The notes beneath the pieces were generated by a model, which did not search any database, had not been told where the DNA came from, and worked only from the letters and a program-made list of their open reading frames with translations. This document shows, piece by piece, positions 22,429 through 31,735 of a DNA stretch of 64,000 nucleotides; the first letter of the stretch is position 1; each line of letters begins with the position of its first letter. A program made the translations under genes and the position numbers. Source of the stretch: Rana temporaria (lineage: Eukaryota > Chordata > Amphibia > Anura > Ranidae); the NCBI RefSeq assembly GCF_905171775.1, contig NC_053491.1, positions 112,261,682 through 112,325,681 of the forward strand. Direction: 5' to 3'.

Positions 22429-22730
22429 CTGAAATTATTGCTCTCACTCTACTGATCGCGGTAATACCTCACATGTGTGATTTGAACACAGTTTACATTT
22501 GGGGGAGCAACTTACGTATACAGTTACTTTGGTGTGTGAGCACGCGGGGATGGGGGCACTTTAAAAAAAAAAAATTCCTGTTTGTTTTTACATTTTTTAT
22601 TTTTTATTTAACACTGTTCCTAAAAAAATAAAATCTGATCACTTTTATTGCTATCATAAGGAATGTAAGCATCCCTTGTGACAGTAAAAGGTGGTGACAG
22701 GTACTCTTTATGGAAGGATCGGAGGTCTAA

Positions 22731-23014
22731 GGCTGCATTCACACCTAGGCGTACAAAATCGCTGCGTTTTGTCCCGCGAATTGCGGCGACAAATTGCGGC
22801 GTTTTTTACCGCGATTTGCGGCGACAAAGCGCCGCGGTTGTGAATGCAGTCTTGACCCCCTCTATGGAGATGGTTCCCATCTCTTATGGGCGTACGGCGT
22901 TCGGCGTGGAGATGTGAACCATCTCCATAGAGGTGCATGTTAAATCATCCCTCTGGTGTCTCGGGGCTGCTGCGGCGTCACACTACAGGCGACAAAACGC
23001 CTAGGTGTGAATGG
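22731..23014. repeat. Palindromic MITE (TTCACACCTAGGCG ends)
   Basis: Left GCATTCACACCTAGGCG and right CGCCTAGGTGTGAATG are inverted copies. Internal GGAGATGGTTCCCATCTC and GGAGATGTGAACCATCTCC form further stems. CTAA flanks both ends (22727-22730 and 23018-23021 region) and the host resumes with AAAGACCCC. Confidence 0.8.
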
Positions 23015-23060
23015 GGGCTAAAAGACCCCAAATCCCTCCTTTGCATTTAAAAGTATTCAC

Positions 23061-23504
23061 AGGTATGTCATTTTGCGTGAAGTGTTTAAACACCACCAAA
23101 AGAAAGTTTTATTTATCAAAAAAAAAAAGGAAAAAAAAAAGGGATATGAAGTCCATTAGTGTACAGTATTACATAACCAACTGTCATTCAAACTGTCATC
23201 ACAGAGCTGAAATCTGAACACTGTCCTGATAATGAGGGAATATTACAGACTGGCACTCAAGGGGTTAAAGTTTTTAATTTTCATCACCAGGAGAAGATCA
23301 AATGATCAGTAATGTCAGTTGGGATCTGGCAGCTTTGAGCATGACTGTCACAAGCTAAAAATAGATCCTTGTCCTGATGTTGAAGCTTTGTGAATTGTGT
23401 CCATAGACAGAAATAAAATGATTTCTTTATGTGCTGGATACAGAAAACATTAATAATACAGGTGACACATCAAATATGGGGGGTTGGGAGTAGTATGCGC
23501 CTGT
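23061..23504. other. Unclassified DNA, no gene
   Basis: AT-rich, with an A-rich run at 23119-23140. No open frame has recognisable motifs. Confidence 0.4.
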
Positions 23505-23512
23505 TCCCTAGG

Positions 23513-24475
23513 CAGGGCCGCCATCAGGAATTATGGGGCCCCTTACACAGCTTCAGGCATGGGCCCCCTGGAGCAGAGAAGCGGGGGGGGGGGGGGGGAG
23601 GAGTGCTGCCGCCTGAAATTGGGAAGCGGGGGGGCTGCTGCGAATTGAGAAGCGGGGGGGGGGGGGGGCCTTTACAAAAAAAAAGCCACCAGGGGCCCTG
23701 GGGACCTCTGGGCCCTTTAATAATAAAAAAAAAAATAATATATATATATATATGAAAAAAAAACTAAACATTTATAAAAAAAAAAGGGGGGGGGGGTTGA
23801 CATCCAGGGCCCTGGGGACCTCTGGGCCCTTTAATAAAAAAAAAAAAAAATATATGAATAAAAATAAAAAAATAAACATTTATAAAAAAAATAAAAAAGG
23901 GGGTTTGCCACATGGGGCCCTGGGGACCTCTGAGCCCTTTAATAAAATATATATATATATATATATAAAAATAAATAATAATATATATAAAAAAAAAGAA
24001 ATATAAAAAAGGGGGGTTGCCATCCGTGGCCCTGGGGACCTCTGAGCCCTTTAATAATAATTATATATATATGAAATAAAAAAATATATAAAAAAAATAT
24101 TTTTATTATAAAAAAAGGGGGGTTGTCATCCGGGGCCCTGGGGATCTCCGGGCCCATGGGGACCCCCGTACCCCTAAAAAAAAAAAATATTGGCCCTTTA
24201 ATAAAAAATAAAATAAAAATATATTAGAAAAATATATTTTTTTTATTAAAAAAAAGGGGGGGGTTGCCATCCAGGGCCCTGTGGGCCTTTGGGCCCCTGG
24301 GTACCTCCGGACCTCTAAAAAAAAATTGGCCCTTTAATAAAAAATAAAATAAAAATATATTAAAAAATATATTTTATTTTTTTATATAAAAAAAAAGGGG
24401 GTTGCCATCCGGGCCCCTGGGGACCTCTGGGCCCCTTACAGGTGTACTGCCTCTACCCCCCTGATGGCGGCCCTG
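23513..24475. mobile_element. hAT MITE filled by a G-rich/AT-rich satellite
   Basis: Ends CAGGGCCGCCATCAGG and CTGATGGCGGCCCTG are inverted copies, and the 8-bp duplication TCCCTAGG lies at 23505-23512 and 24476-24483. The interior is about seven units of 105-135 bp, each with GGTTGCCATCC, GGGCCCTGGGGACCTCTG and CCCTTTAATAA followed by an A/T run with (TA)n. Poly-G runs occur at 23584-23600 and 23655-23669. No coding sequence. Confidence 0.93.
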
Positions 24476-24483
24476 TCCCTAGG

Positions 24484-24775
24484 CGTCGGACTGCTTCAAT
24501 CTGACAGCAGGAAGTCGGTTTGTCAGATATGCAAGTCCATACGTCGTATAGACCTGACAGTAGGGGGATTACAAACTATCAGTGGCTGCGGCCACCGGAA
24601 GTGTGTGTAAAACCCCTACAGTCAGGCCTGTATGCCTGTACCTACCTAGCAACATTAGTATCATAACACAAATTCACTTACATATGAAAAAGAAACACAT
24701 TGAAATGGCCACAAATTCTGTTTCATAGAAAAGATGAGCAAGTAGAAGTAATACTTTTTTTTTCTCTTTCTCTAG
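24484..24775. other. Upstream flank of the kinase exon
   Basis: Mostly unclassified. The last 25 bases are a long pyrimidine tract (CTTTTTTTTTCTCTTTCTCT) ending in AG at 24775, a strong-looking 3' splice site. The sequence therefore suggests that the kinase gene has at least one upstream exon, outside or unrecognised in this window. Confidence 0.6.
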
Positions 24776-26432
24776 GCAAAAATGTTATCTCATCCACTGG
24801 AGACATTCAGCCAATTCCACCGGCTACATCCATGGAGGACAAGAAACCTCCCATAACTTCAGTTACGAGTAAGAGCGAGGAGGCTTCACTGGCCAAATCC
24901 AAAGAGGTCAAAAAATCAGCCAATAGTGAGGAGGAAAATACTTCACTGGCTACAACTAAGGACAACAAACAAGTCACCAGTGAGGTTGTAAAGACTTCAC
25001 TGACCATATCCAACGAGGACAACAAACCAGTCACCAGTGCGGAAGAGGAGGCTTCACTGGTCAAATCCAACAAGGACAAAAAATCAGCCAATAGTGAGGA
25101 GGAAAATACTTCACTGGCTACAACTAACAAGGACAACAAACAAGTCACCAGTGAGGTCGCAAAGACTTCCCTGACCATATCGAACGAGGACAACAAACCA
25201 GTCACCAGTGCGGAAGAGGAGGCTTCACTGGTCAAATCCAACAAGGACAAAAAATCAGCCAATAGTGAGGAGGAAAAGACTTCACTGGCTACAACTAACA
25301 AGGACAACAAACAAGTCACCAGTGAGGTCGCAAAGACTTCCCTGACCATATCCAACAAGGACAACAAACAAGTCACCAGTGAGGTCGTAAAGACTTCACT
25401 GACTATATCCAACAAGGACAACAATACAGTCACCAATGACAAATCAGAAAAACTTACCATGAAAAGTTTCACCTTCCATAGAATGCTTGGGAAAGGGGCC
25501 TTTGGAAAAGTGTTCTTGGCCTCTAATCCCATCATTAACAAAAAACTGGCGGTGAAATTTGTTCAAAAAAGTCAACTACTTGATGATGATGATCCCTTGT
25601 GTGCCTTTGACGAGCGGGATGTAATGAAAACATGCAGCAGCTCCCCATTTTTTGTACATCTCTACTGCTCATTTCAAACAGAGACTCATCTGGCTTTTGC
25701 TATGGAGTTCATGGGTGGAGGGGAACTCAGAGCATTCATAAAGGATTCAGCTCCATTTGATAAAGAAACCTTAAGAAACCTGCCGAAATTCTGTGTGGAC
25801 TGCAACACCTTCATTCTCTTCAGATCCTTCACAGGGATCTAAAACCAGAAAACATTCTTTTGGATAACCAAGACCACGCCAAAATTACCGATTTCGGTTT
25901 GGCAGCATCTTGTATCACAGAGTCCAACAGAGTCAGAGAGCGTGTGGGGACAAAGACTTACATGGCCCCTGAAGTCTATGCTCGTAGGCCATACTATTAC
26001 CCGGCAGACTATTTCTCATTTGGGATAATAGTATATGAGATGGCCGTAGGGTTTCATCCATTTTCTACTGTACGGGAGAATAAAGAGGAGTTGGCTGACC
26101 TCATTGACAACATGTCAACCACTTTCCCAGAGCACATGGAGTTTCCCCTGTATGAACTCTTACACAGACTTTTATGGCATGACCAAGAAGAACGTGCGTA
26201 CCTAGTGCGCAATCTCCGATCACACGCTTTCTTTAAAGGTCTTGACTGGGCAGAGGTAGAAGGACCATCGGAGCCTATTCTTGAGGAACCTCTGGAGGAA
26301 TCACTGAAGGATATCATTGAAGTGGATGAATTTCTGTCCAAAGACCCGGAGTCAGCAGTTGACTCATTTGAGCAAAAGTTTTTTGTGGACTTTACATACA
26401 TGAGTGAGAGAATGAAGGTGACAACAGTTTGA
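24776..26432 (+). pseudogene. PKC-like (AGC) protein kinase exon with N-terminal repeats and one frameshift
   Basis: From a splice acceptor at 24775 the frame encodes a Ser/Thr/Lys/Glu-rich N-terminus with about three tandem copies of a 57-residue unit, then a kinase domain. Visible motifs are LGKGAFGKVFLA (Gly loop, 25483), AVKF with the ATP-binding Lys (about 25550), MEFMGGGEL hinge, LHRDLKPEN (about 25826), ITDFGLAA (25894) and MAPEV (about 25962). A C-terminal tail ending FVDFTYMSERM resembles AGC hydrophobic-motif tails. The frame shifts near 25775-25785: the first frame ends at 25842, while the other carries on through the HRD motif to a stop at 26430-26432. All key catalytic residues are present across the two frames. 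The kinase domain contains no introns, so it may be a retro-derived or lineage-expanded PKC delta/theta-like gene. If the frameshift is an assembly error the gene could be functional. Confidence 0.8.
24900..25430 (+). repeat. 171-bp coding tandem repeat (57 residues)
   Basis: In-frame units start ANSEEENTSLATT and include NKQVTSE, KTSLTISN, DNKPVTSAEEEASLVKS and NKDKKS. The last unit is shortened. The 171-bp period preserves the frame. The encoded region is highly charged and Ser/Thr-rich, probably disordered, and could be phosphorylated. The opposite strand is open for 244 codons as a by-product. Confidence 0.9.
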
Positions 26433-26462
26433 TCACCACCATCAGATAGATAGCTCGCAGAA

Positions 26463-26880
26463 ATGGCAGGAGATGTCCCAAGAGACGTTATTGCAAGATT
26501 CCATAATTTCCAAAAGAAAGAACAGATAAGCCAATACCTGAAATCCAACCAGCTGGCTAAATATGATGAGACCATACTGCAGATATTCCCAGACCTGGCA
26601 GCAGAGATTTTAGCTAGGAGAAGAACCCTTAAACCTCTACTTGAACAATTGAAGATGCAAAATATTCAATATTTTTGGGGATTCCCAGCCTGCCTAATTG
26701 GACGTAAAGAGGGGGCCGGTCAACAACTTTAAGATTCCCGGAACTTTAAGATTCCCGGAAGACACGGACAAATTTTGTAATAGATTGGATATCCCACTAG
26801 TGGAGATCCCAGGCTGGTGGGAATCACAGGAGAATACAGTCAATACAAAAGAACAAAAGCCGTGGCATCCTATCTTGAAT
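26463..26880 (+). pseudogene. LINE ORF1 C-terminal fragment
   Basis: Encodes a Lys/Glu/Leu-rich region, then LKMQNIQYFWGFPACLI, which matches the RRYRWGFPF-type signature of the L1/Tx1 ORF1 C-terminal domain at 16000-16060. A direct duplication of TTTAAGATTCCCGGAA at about 26728-26759 breaks the frame, which continues as RFPEDTDKFCNRLDI in another. It is a separate, older LINE relic just downstream of the kinase. Confidence 0.75.
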
Positions 26881-27160
26881 AAGAAACTGTCAGGAATAAA
26901 TAAGAAAATGCCACTGTTCGGCCCTGCTAGCGGGCGAAAAAGGGTTAATACTGCAGAGGCGCATTGCTGGCGGTATTACCGCGGTGTCCCATTGTTTTCA
27001 ATGGGAAGGAGCGGTGAAGGAGCGATATACACACTGCTCCTCTCACTGCTCCGAAGATGCTGCTTGCCAGAATTCTAAACCGAGATTTCACCTTCCCTCG
27101 ATGTTCCATCTTGTGAGGAGAAAATTCATGTCTGTAGGCCGGAGGGACGCCGTGGGAAGG
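26881..27160. repeat. MITE fragment, GCGCATTGCTGGCGG type
   Basis: Non-coding. Includes ATTACCGCGGTGTCCCATTG and AATGGGAAGGAGCGGTG, resembling the interior of the palindromic elements at 34388-34714 and 61074-61526. Confidence 0.45.
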
Positions 27161-27164
27161 GGAC

Positions 27165-27720
27165 AGAGGGACTACATCTCCCAGCAATCTCCGCATGGGG
27201 AACTACAACTCCCAGCATGCACTGTGTATGTAATGGGGCGTCAGCTCCCAGCCTTGAATAAGATGTTACAGGACTATATGTCCCAGCATGATTTTATCTG
27301 TAGATGTACTACAGGTCCCAGCAATCTCTACATACCCCAGCCTGCTCCCCTCCCCCTCCTCAGGGGTAATTTCACCCCACACTCCTCTCCCACCAAGGGT
27401 GGTGGGTCCCCTCCCCCCAGGATAAGGGTGGGCCGGTTGGGCCTGCGGGGGAGGGGTAAAGGGCGGTGGGAGATGAGTGGGGTGGTGGGACTGGAGGGGG
27501 TGCAATCCCCCATGAGGAGGGGGAGGGGAGCAGGCTGGGATATGTAGAGATCACTGGGACCTGTAATATCTCCATAGAAAAAATCATGCTGGGATATGTA
27601 GTCCCACAGCATCTTATTCCAGGCTGGGAGCTGAACCCCCACTACTTACACAGTGCATGCTGGGAGTTGTAGTTCCCCATGCGGACAGAGATTGCTGGGA
27701 GTTGTAGTTCCGCAGAGGTG
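27165..27720. repeat. Foldback element carrying ZNF143/THAP11-type motifs
   Basis: Left arm about 27171-27370 and right arm about 27510-27715 are inverted copies. For example GGGGAACTACAACTCCCAGC on the left pairs with GCTGGGAGTTGTAGTTCCCC on the right, and CAGCCTGCTCCCCTCCCC with GGGGAGGGGAGCAGGCTG. The ACTACAACTCCCAGCATGC form (27201-27219 plus, 27655-27674 inverted) is the known vertebrate SBS motif bound by ZNF143 and THAP11. Related ACTACA..TCCCAGCA copies occur at 27172, 27272 and 27310 and their mirror sites. No protein is encoded. Confidence 0.8.
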
Positions 27721-28035
27721 GCAGATTACACAGACACGTCGTGACCCACCTGTAGTCCGGACAATGGCTCCTCTCTCTGGAACTCTGTGTGGGGGATTGT
27801 CCCTCCTCCCTCGCTCTCCACACACCGACACCCACATCTCCACTCACTTAGCACAGAGGGTGGGGCTCCAATTGCCCACTCTCCCCCACACACAGGGCTG
27901 ATCCAGGAAATATTCGATTGCCTCTCGGGGGATCAGGAAGGAGTTTTTTCCCCAGCTGGATGGAGCACATTGGATCATGTTTTGCTGGGGTTTTTCGCCT
28001 TCCTTTGGATCAACTGCCTTACAACTCAATACACC
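27721..28035. other. Unclassified DNA with dispersed repeat piece
   Basis: Contains ATCATGTTTTGCTGGGG and GCCTTCCTTTGGATCAACTG at about 27973-28015, related to 3105-3160. No gene. Confidence 0.45.
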
Positions 28036-28345
28036 CACTCATCTACCACCAAGAGGGGACGCTACCACCCTGGGTATGGGGTGAGTGTGGCCAGTGGAAC
28101 TTCCCCCCAAGTTTCATCTGTCCACACTCCTCCATGCCCAGCATACTGGTACTACCACCTGCCCTCACCTATATACACTCATCTACCACCAAGAGGTTAC
28201 ACTACCACCCTGAGTATAGGGTGAGTGTGGCCAGTGGAACTTCCCCCCAAGTTTCATCTGTCCACACTCCCCCACACCCAGCGTAATGGTACTACCCCCC
28301 TGGCCCCACCTATATACACTCATCTATAACCAAGAGGGTCCGGAG
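28036..28345. repeat. 140-bp tandem repeat, about 2.2 copies
   Basis: Units begin CACTCATCTACCACCAAGAGG at 28036 and 28176 and a third starts at 28317, a period of 140-141 bp. Shared internal block GTGGCCAGTGGAACTTCC. Non-coding. Confidence 0.9.
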
Positions 28346-28839
28346 AAAATGGGGTGCCTTGCAGATATGTTGGGCTACATGCCCAGGTAAAAACAAGACT
28401 AACATTTATTTACTAACACACTGGTCAACATACAATGACTGGCATGCACTGACCTACACAAACAGACGACGTCCAGATGTACATAAACTGACCGCTCCAT
28501 GCTTTAGATAGATGCACACAGACAGACAACCAAATTAGGAGAGAGTAGATCGCACACACAGATTATAGGATGAGGCCTACTACAAACATACATACACCCA
28601 ACATTAGAAAAACGATGACTAGCATCCAATAGGGTAGCTTAGTGTAGTTAGTGTAGGTCCTGCCCTAGAAGAGTCTACCTTGCCGTGGTGGGCAGGCTTG
28701 GAATCTCTTGGTCAACAGTGTGCCAGCAAACAGGCAAGAGGATCACTAGATCTTTACTTCTGGCCAATTGATTTTACCAAAGGACTCTTGGTTTAATCAG
28801 AGTATATATAGTTGGAAAAAGAAAAAATGTGTATAGGTC
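28346..28839. other. Unclassified DNA, no gene
   Basis: A- and C-rich with many ACACA/ACAGAC runs; no long frame and no repeat boundary recognised. Confidence 0.4.
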
Positions 28840-29854
28840 CAGGGCTGGACTGGGACAGATTTTTGGCCCTGGACTTCATCCAGACCGGCCCACTTTAATT
28901 TTAAGTGTCCCCCTTGCATCAGAGTCCCCCTTACATCAGTGTCCCCCCCCATTACAGCCCCCCTTGCATCAGAGAGTCACCCTTGCATCAGAGCCCCCCT
29001 TGTATCAGAGTATCCCCCATCAGAGTCTCCCTTGCATCAGAGTGTCCCCTATCAGAGTTTTTCTTGCATCAGAGTGTCCCCCATCAGAGTCCCCCTTGCA
29101 TCAGAGTGTCCCCCTTGCATCAGAGTGTCCCCTATCAGAGTTTTTCTTGCATCAGAGTGTCCCCCATCAGAGTCCCCCTTGCATCAGAGTGTCCCCCTTG
29201 CATCAGAGTGTCCCCTATCAGAGTTTTTCTTGCATCAGAGTGTCCCCCATCAGAGTCCCCCTTGCATCAGAGTGTCCCCCTTGCATCAGAGTGTCCCTCG
29301 TCAGAGTTTCCCCCTTGCATCAGAGTGTCCCCCATTGCACCAGGGTGTCCCCCATCAGAGTCCCCCTTGCATCAGAGTGTCCCCCTTGCATCAGAGTGTC
29401 CCCCATTGCATTAGAGTGTCCCTCATCAGAGTTTTCCCCTTGCATCAGAGTGTCCCCCATTGCACCAGGGTGTCCCCCATCAAAGTGTCCCCCATCAGTG
29501 TGTCCCCCCCTTGAATCAGAGTGCCCCCCTCTCCTCTCCCTCCCACATGTACTCATTCACAGCTTTCCAGAAAGGCAGCATTGTTCCTCTCTACAGTCAT
29601 GTGATAAGTGACAAGTGATAAGGGGAGTGAGGAAGGAAAGTCTGCCGGCTGTCTATCTCCCACTATAGGGCGGGAGGGAGCAGAAAGGCTAATACTCACT
29701 CCAGCAAGTGACGGCTGCTGCTTCTCTTGACAGGAGTGAAATCGTGATTACTCACTGTCAGAGAGGAGCGGCTCGAGGACTGCACCTGACCGGCCCACTG
29801 AGCCATCGGCCCACCGGGAATCTCCCGGTAGTCCCAATGGCCAGTCCATGCCTG
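28840..29854. mobile_element. hAT-type MITE with internal satellite, second copy of the family at 4865
   Basis: Begins CAGGGCTGGACTGGGACA and ends AATGGCCAGTCCATGCCTG. The interior from about 28905 to 29515 is a satellite built from CCCCTTGCATCAGAGTGT (18 bp) and CCCCCATCAGAGT (13 bp) blocks in higher-order groups of about 63 bp. No 8-bp duplication is seen: the right flank is directly the 31-bp array. Long frames across the satellite are artefacts. Confidence 0.8.
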
Positions 29855-29998
29855 TCTGTAGTATATCTGCAGTCTCTGGTCATCTTCTGTAGCGTGTCTG
29901 AAGTCTCTGACCATCTCCTGTAGCATGTCTGCAGTCTCTGACTGTCTTCTGTAGTATATCTGCAGTCTCTGATCGTCTCCTGTAGTATGCCTGAACAC
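29855..29998. repeat. 31-bp tandem array, copy 3
   Basis: About 4.5 units of the same 31-bp family as 4500-4862 (TGCAGTCTCTG... with TGTAGTATATC ends). It starts at the last base of the hAT right end. Confidence 0.9.
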
Positions 29999-30248
29999 AG
30001 CCACACACGGGAAAGTGGCCCTGAATGCACATTCTCTATTTGGGGCCATACACCTGCATTCACATGCCTGCCAAATTAGGACCCATGGCTGTGTTTGTAC
30101 AGCTGTTGTGTCCCCATAGCGAAACACAGGCTACCTGCACACAGCTCCAGCCACCTTACAAAAAAAAAAACTAAATCACACTGTACAGGCCACATCACTT
30201 ACGTGACTGAGCCCCAAGACCTCATTTACACACATGACTTTATTTATT
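29999..30248. other. Unclassified DNA
   Basis: Short non-coding stretch with an A-run at about 30160. Nothing recognised. Confidence 0.35.
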
Positions 30249-30570
30249 AAAGTGGTTGTAAACCCTTATACCTAGGCTTACCTGTAGCTGCACTGCATGT
30301 CTCCTAAATCTGCACGGTTTAGGAGATATCCCTGTATTGTCATGTGCCGACGTCATGCGGTACATTCGCACTTAAGCCAACTGAAGCAATGGCACGTACG
30401 TGCGGCTGCTTCAGTTGTACTGTGCCATCCCCTAGGGGCTCCCGTGCGCATTTTGTTTGTGTCCGCTAATAGTGATTTTATTTTTTAGTAAAAATATTGT
30501 TTTGATATTTTCATGGGGGTCCTGTCAGGTAGGCTGTTCGGGGCCCCATGACTTCTAACAGCAACCCTGC
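30249..30570. repeat. AAAGTGGTTGTAAACCC dispersed repeat
   Basis: Starts AAAGTGGTTGTAAACCC and contains CTGCACGGTTTAGGAGATAT. The same blocks occur at 36908-37010 and, inverted, at 55250-55370. A typical short dispersed repeat without coding capacity. Confidence 0.75.
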
Positions 30571-30786
30571 ATGTACGACACCGGCGCCCTCCTTTCTCCA
30601 GAATTAGCCGCAAACTACTACAGTTTAATCTTGAACCCCATGCTCTCAAAATCCACCTCCCCCTTTATCATGTGCTTTCTGGAATGCCCCCTTTGTCTGC
30701 AACAAGCTCATCAAGCCCACAACTTTATGTCTCCTGCTCCCTTAACCTTCCTCCCTATCGATCCTTCTCTTATTTCGAGACTAACT
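30571..30786. other. Unclassified DNA before MITE copy B
   Basis: C/T-rich with no domain signal. CTCATCAAGCCCAC at about 30707 recurs at 31408. Confidence 0.35.
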
Positions 30787-31668
30787 GGGCCGGATTCAGA
30801 AAGAGATACGACGGCGTATCTCCTGATACGCAGTCGTATCTCTGAGTCCGGCCGGTCATATCTATGCGACTAAGATCCGCCAGGTGTAAGGCCCCGTACA
30901 CACGACAGAGTTTCTCGGCAGAATTCACAGAGAAACTCGGTCAAAACCCGGATTCTGCCGAGAAACTCTGTCGTCTGTACAGTTTTGGCTCGATGGAGCC
31001 GCCGAGAAGCTCGACGAGAAAATAGAGAACATGTTCTCTATTTTCTCGTTGTTCTATGGGAGAAGGCGGCCCGCCGAGATCCTCGGCGGCTTCATCCCAG
31101 AACTCGACGAGGAACTCGACGTGCTTGCCACGTCGAGTTCCTCGGCCGTGTGTACGGGGCCTGAGTGTCTTACACCGTCGTATCTTAGGCTGCAATTTCA
31201 CGCTGGCCGCTAGGTGGCGCTTCCGTATGTTTTACGCAAGGAATATGCAAATGAGGAGTAGCTAATGTTAAGTATGGCCGTCGTTCCCGCTCCAAATTTT
31301 TAAATTTTACGTCGTTTGCGTAAGTCGTTCACGAATACGGATGGACGTAATTTACGTTCACGTCGAAAGCATGCCGATTTGCCTATGTCATTTGGAGCAT
31401 GCTCTCAAGCTCATCAAGCCCACATGGGATTCAGTCGCGGCCGGCGCATGCGCAGTTCGTTCGGCGCGGGGACACGCTTGATTTAAATGTTACACGCCCC
31501 CTACCCGCGGAATTTGAATTCCGCCGGGGGATTTACGTTACGCCGGCTCAACTTTACAGGCAAGTGCTTTGTGAATAAAGCACTTGCCTGAAAAACTTGC
31601 GCCGGCGTAACATAAATGAGATACGTTACGCCAGCAGAAAGATCCGCTGATCTTTCTGAATCTGGCCC
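30787..31668. mobile_element. Harbinger-related MITE, copy B, inverted
   Basis: Ends GGGCCGGATTCAGAAAGA and TCTTTCTGAATCTGGCCC are inverted copies, flanked by the 3-bp duplication ACT (30784-30786 and 31669-31671). The interior is the reverse complement of blocks seen in copies at 21690 and 31974. A second palindromic MITE is nested at 30889-31162. Confidence 0.9.
30889..31162. mobile_element. GTACACACG-type palindromic MITE nested in copy B
   Basis: Ends AGGCCCCGTACACACG and CGTGTGTACGGGGCCT are exact inverted copies. Internal stems include GAGAAACTCGG and GAGAACATGTTCTC. It interrupts the CTTACACC/CGTCGTATC region of the host MITE. The target duplication is not clear. Confidence 0.88.
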
Positions 31669-31735
31669 ACTGTATTTGTCTGTTTTCTCCCATTTTTCCA
31701 AGGATTGGAGTGATATATCGGTCTCACGCTTCCAT

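Larger units (their letters stand above)
9690..23060 (+). repeat. One dispersed repeat split by at least five insertions
   Basis: Host sequence can be followed through 9690-9761, 14993-15073, 21253-21489, about 21640-21690, 22428-22730 and 23019-23060. Joining is supported by target duplications at the Harbinger (AGT), at the LINE (17 bp) and by CTAA around the palindromic MITE at 22731. Removing the inserts leaves a non-coding repeat of roughly 0.8 kb. A rearranged relative is seen in inverse orientation at about 61730-62320. The family name is not known to me. Confidence 0.75.

Noticed and set aside
24807..25541. 244-codon Leu/Ser-rich frame on the minus strand
   Set aside because: It is the antisense of the kinase N-terminal repeat, and its hydrophobic look follows from the Ser/Lys/Glu codons opposite.
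28829..29611. 260-codon Ser/Pro/Cys-rich plus-strand frames
   Set aside because: They follow the 18/13-bp satellite inside a hAT element.
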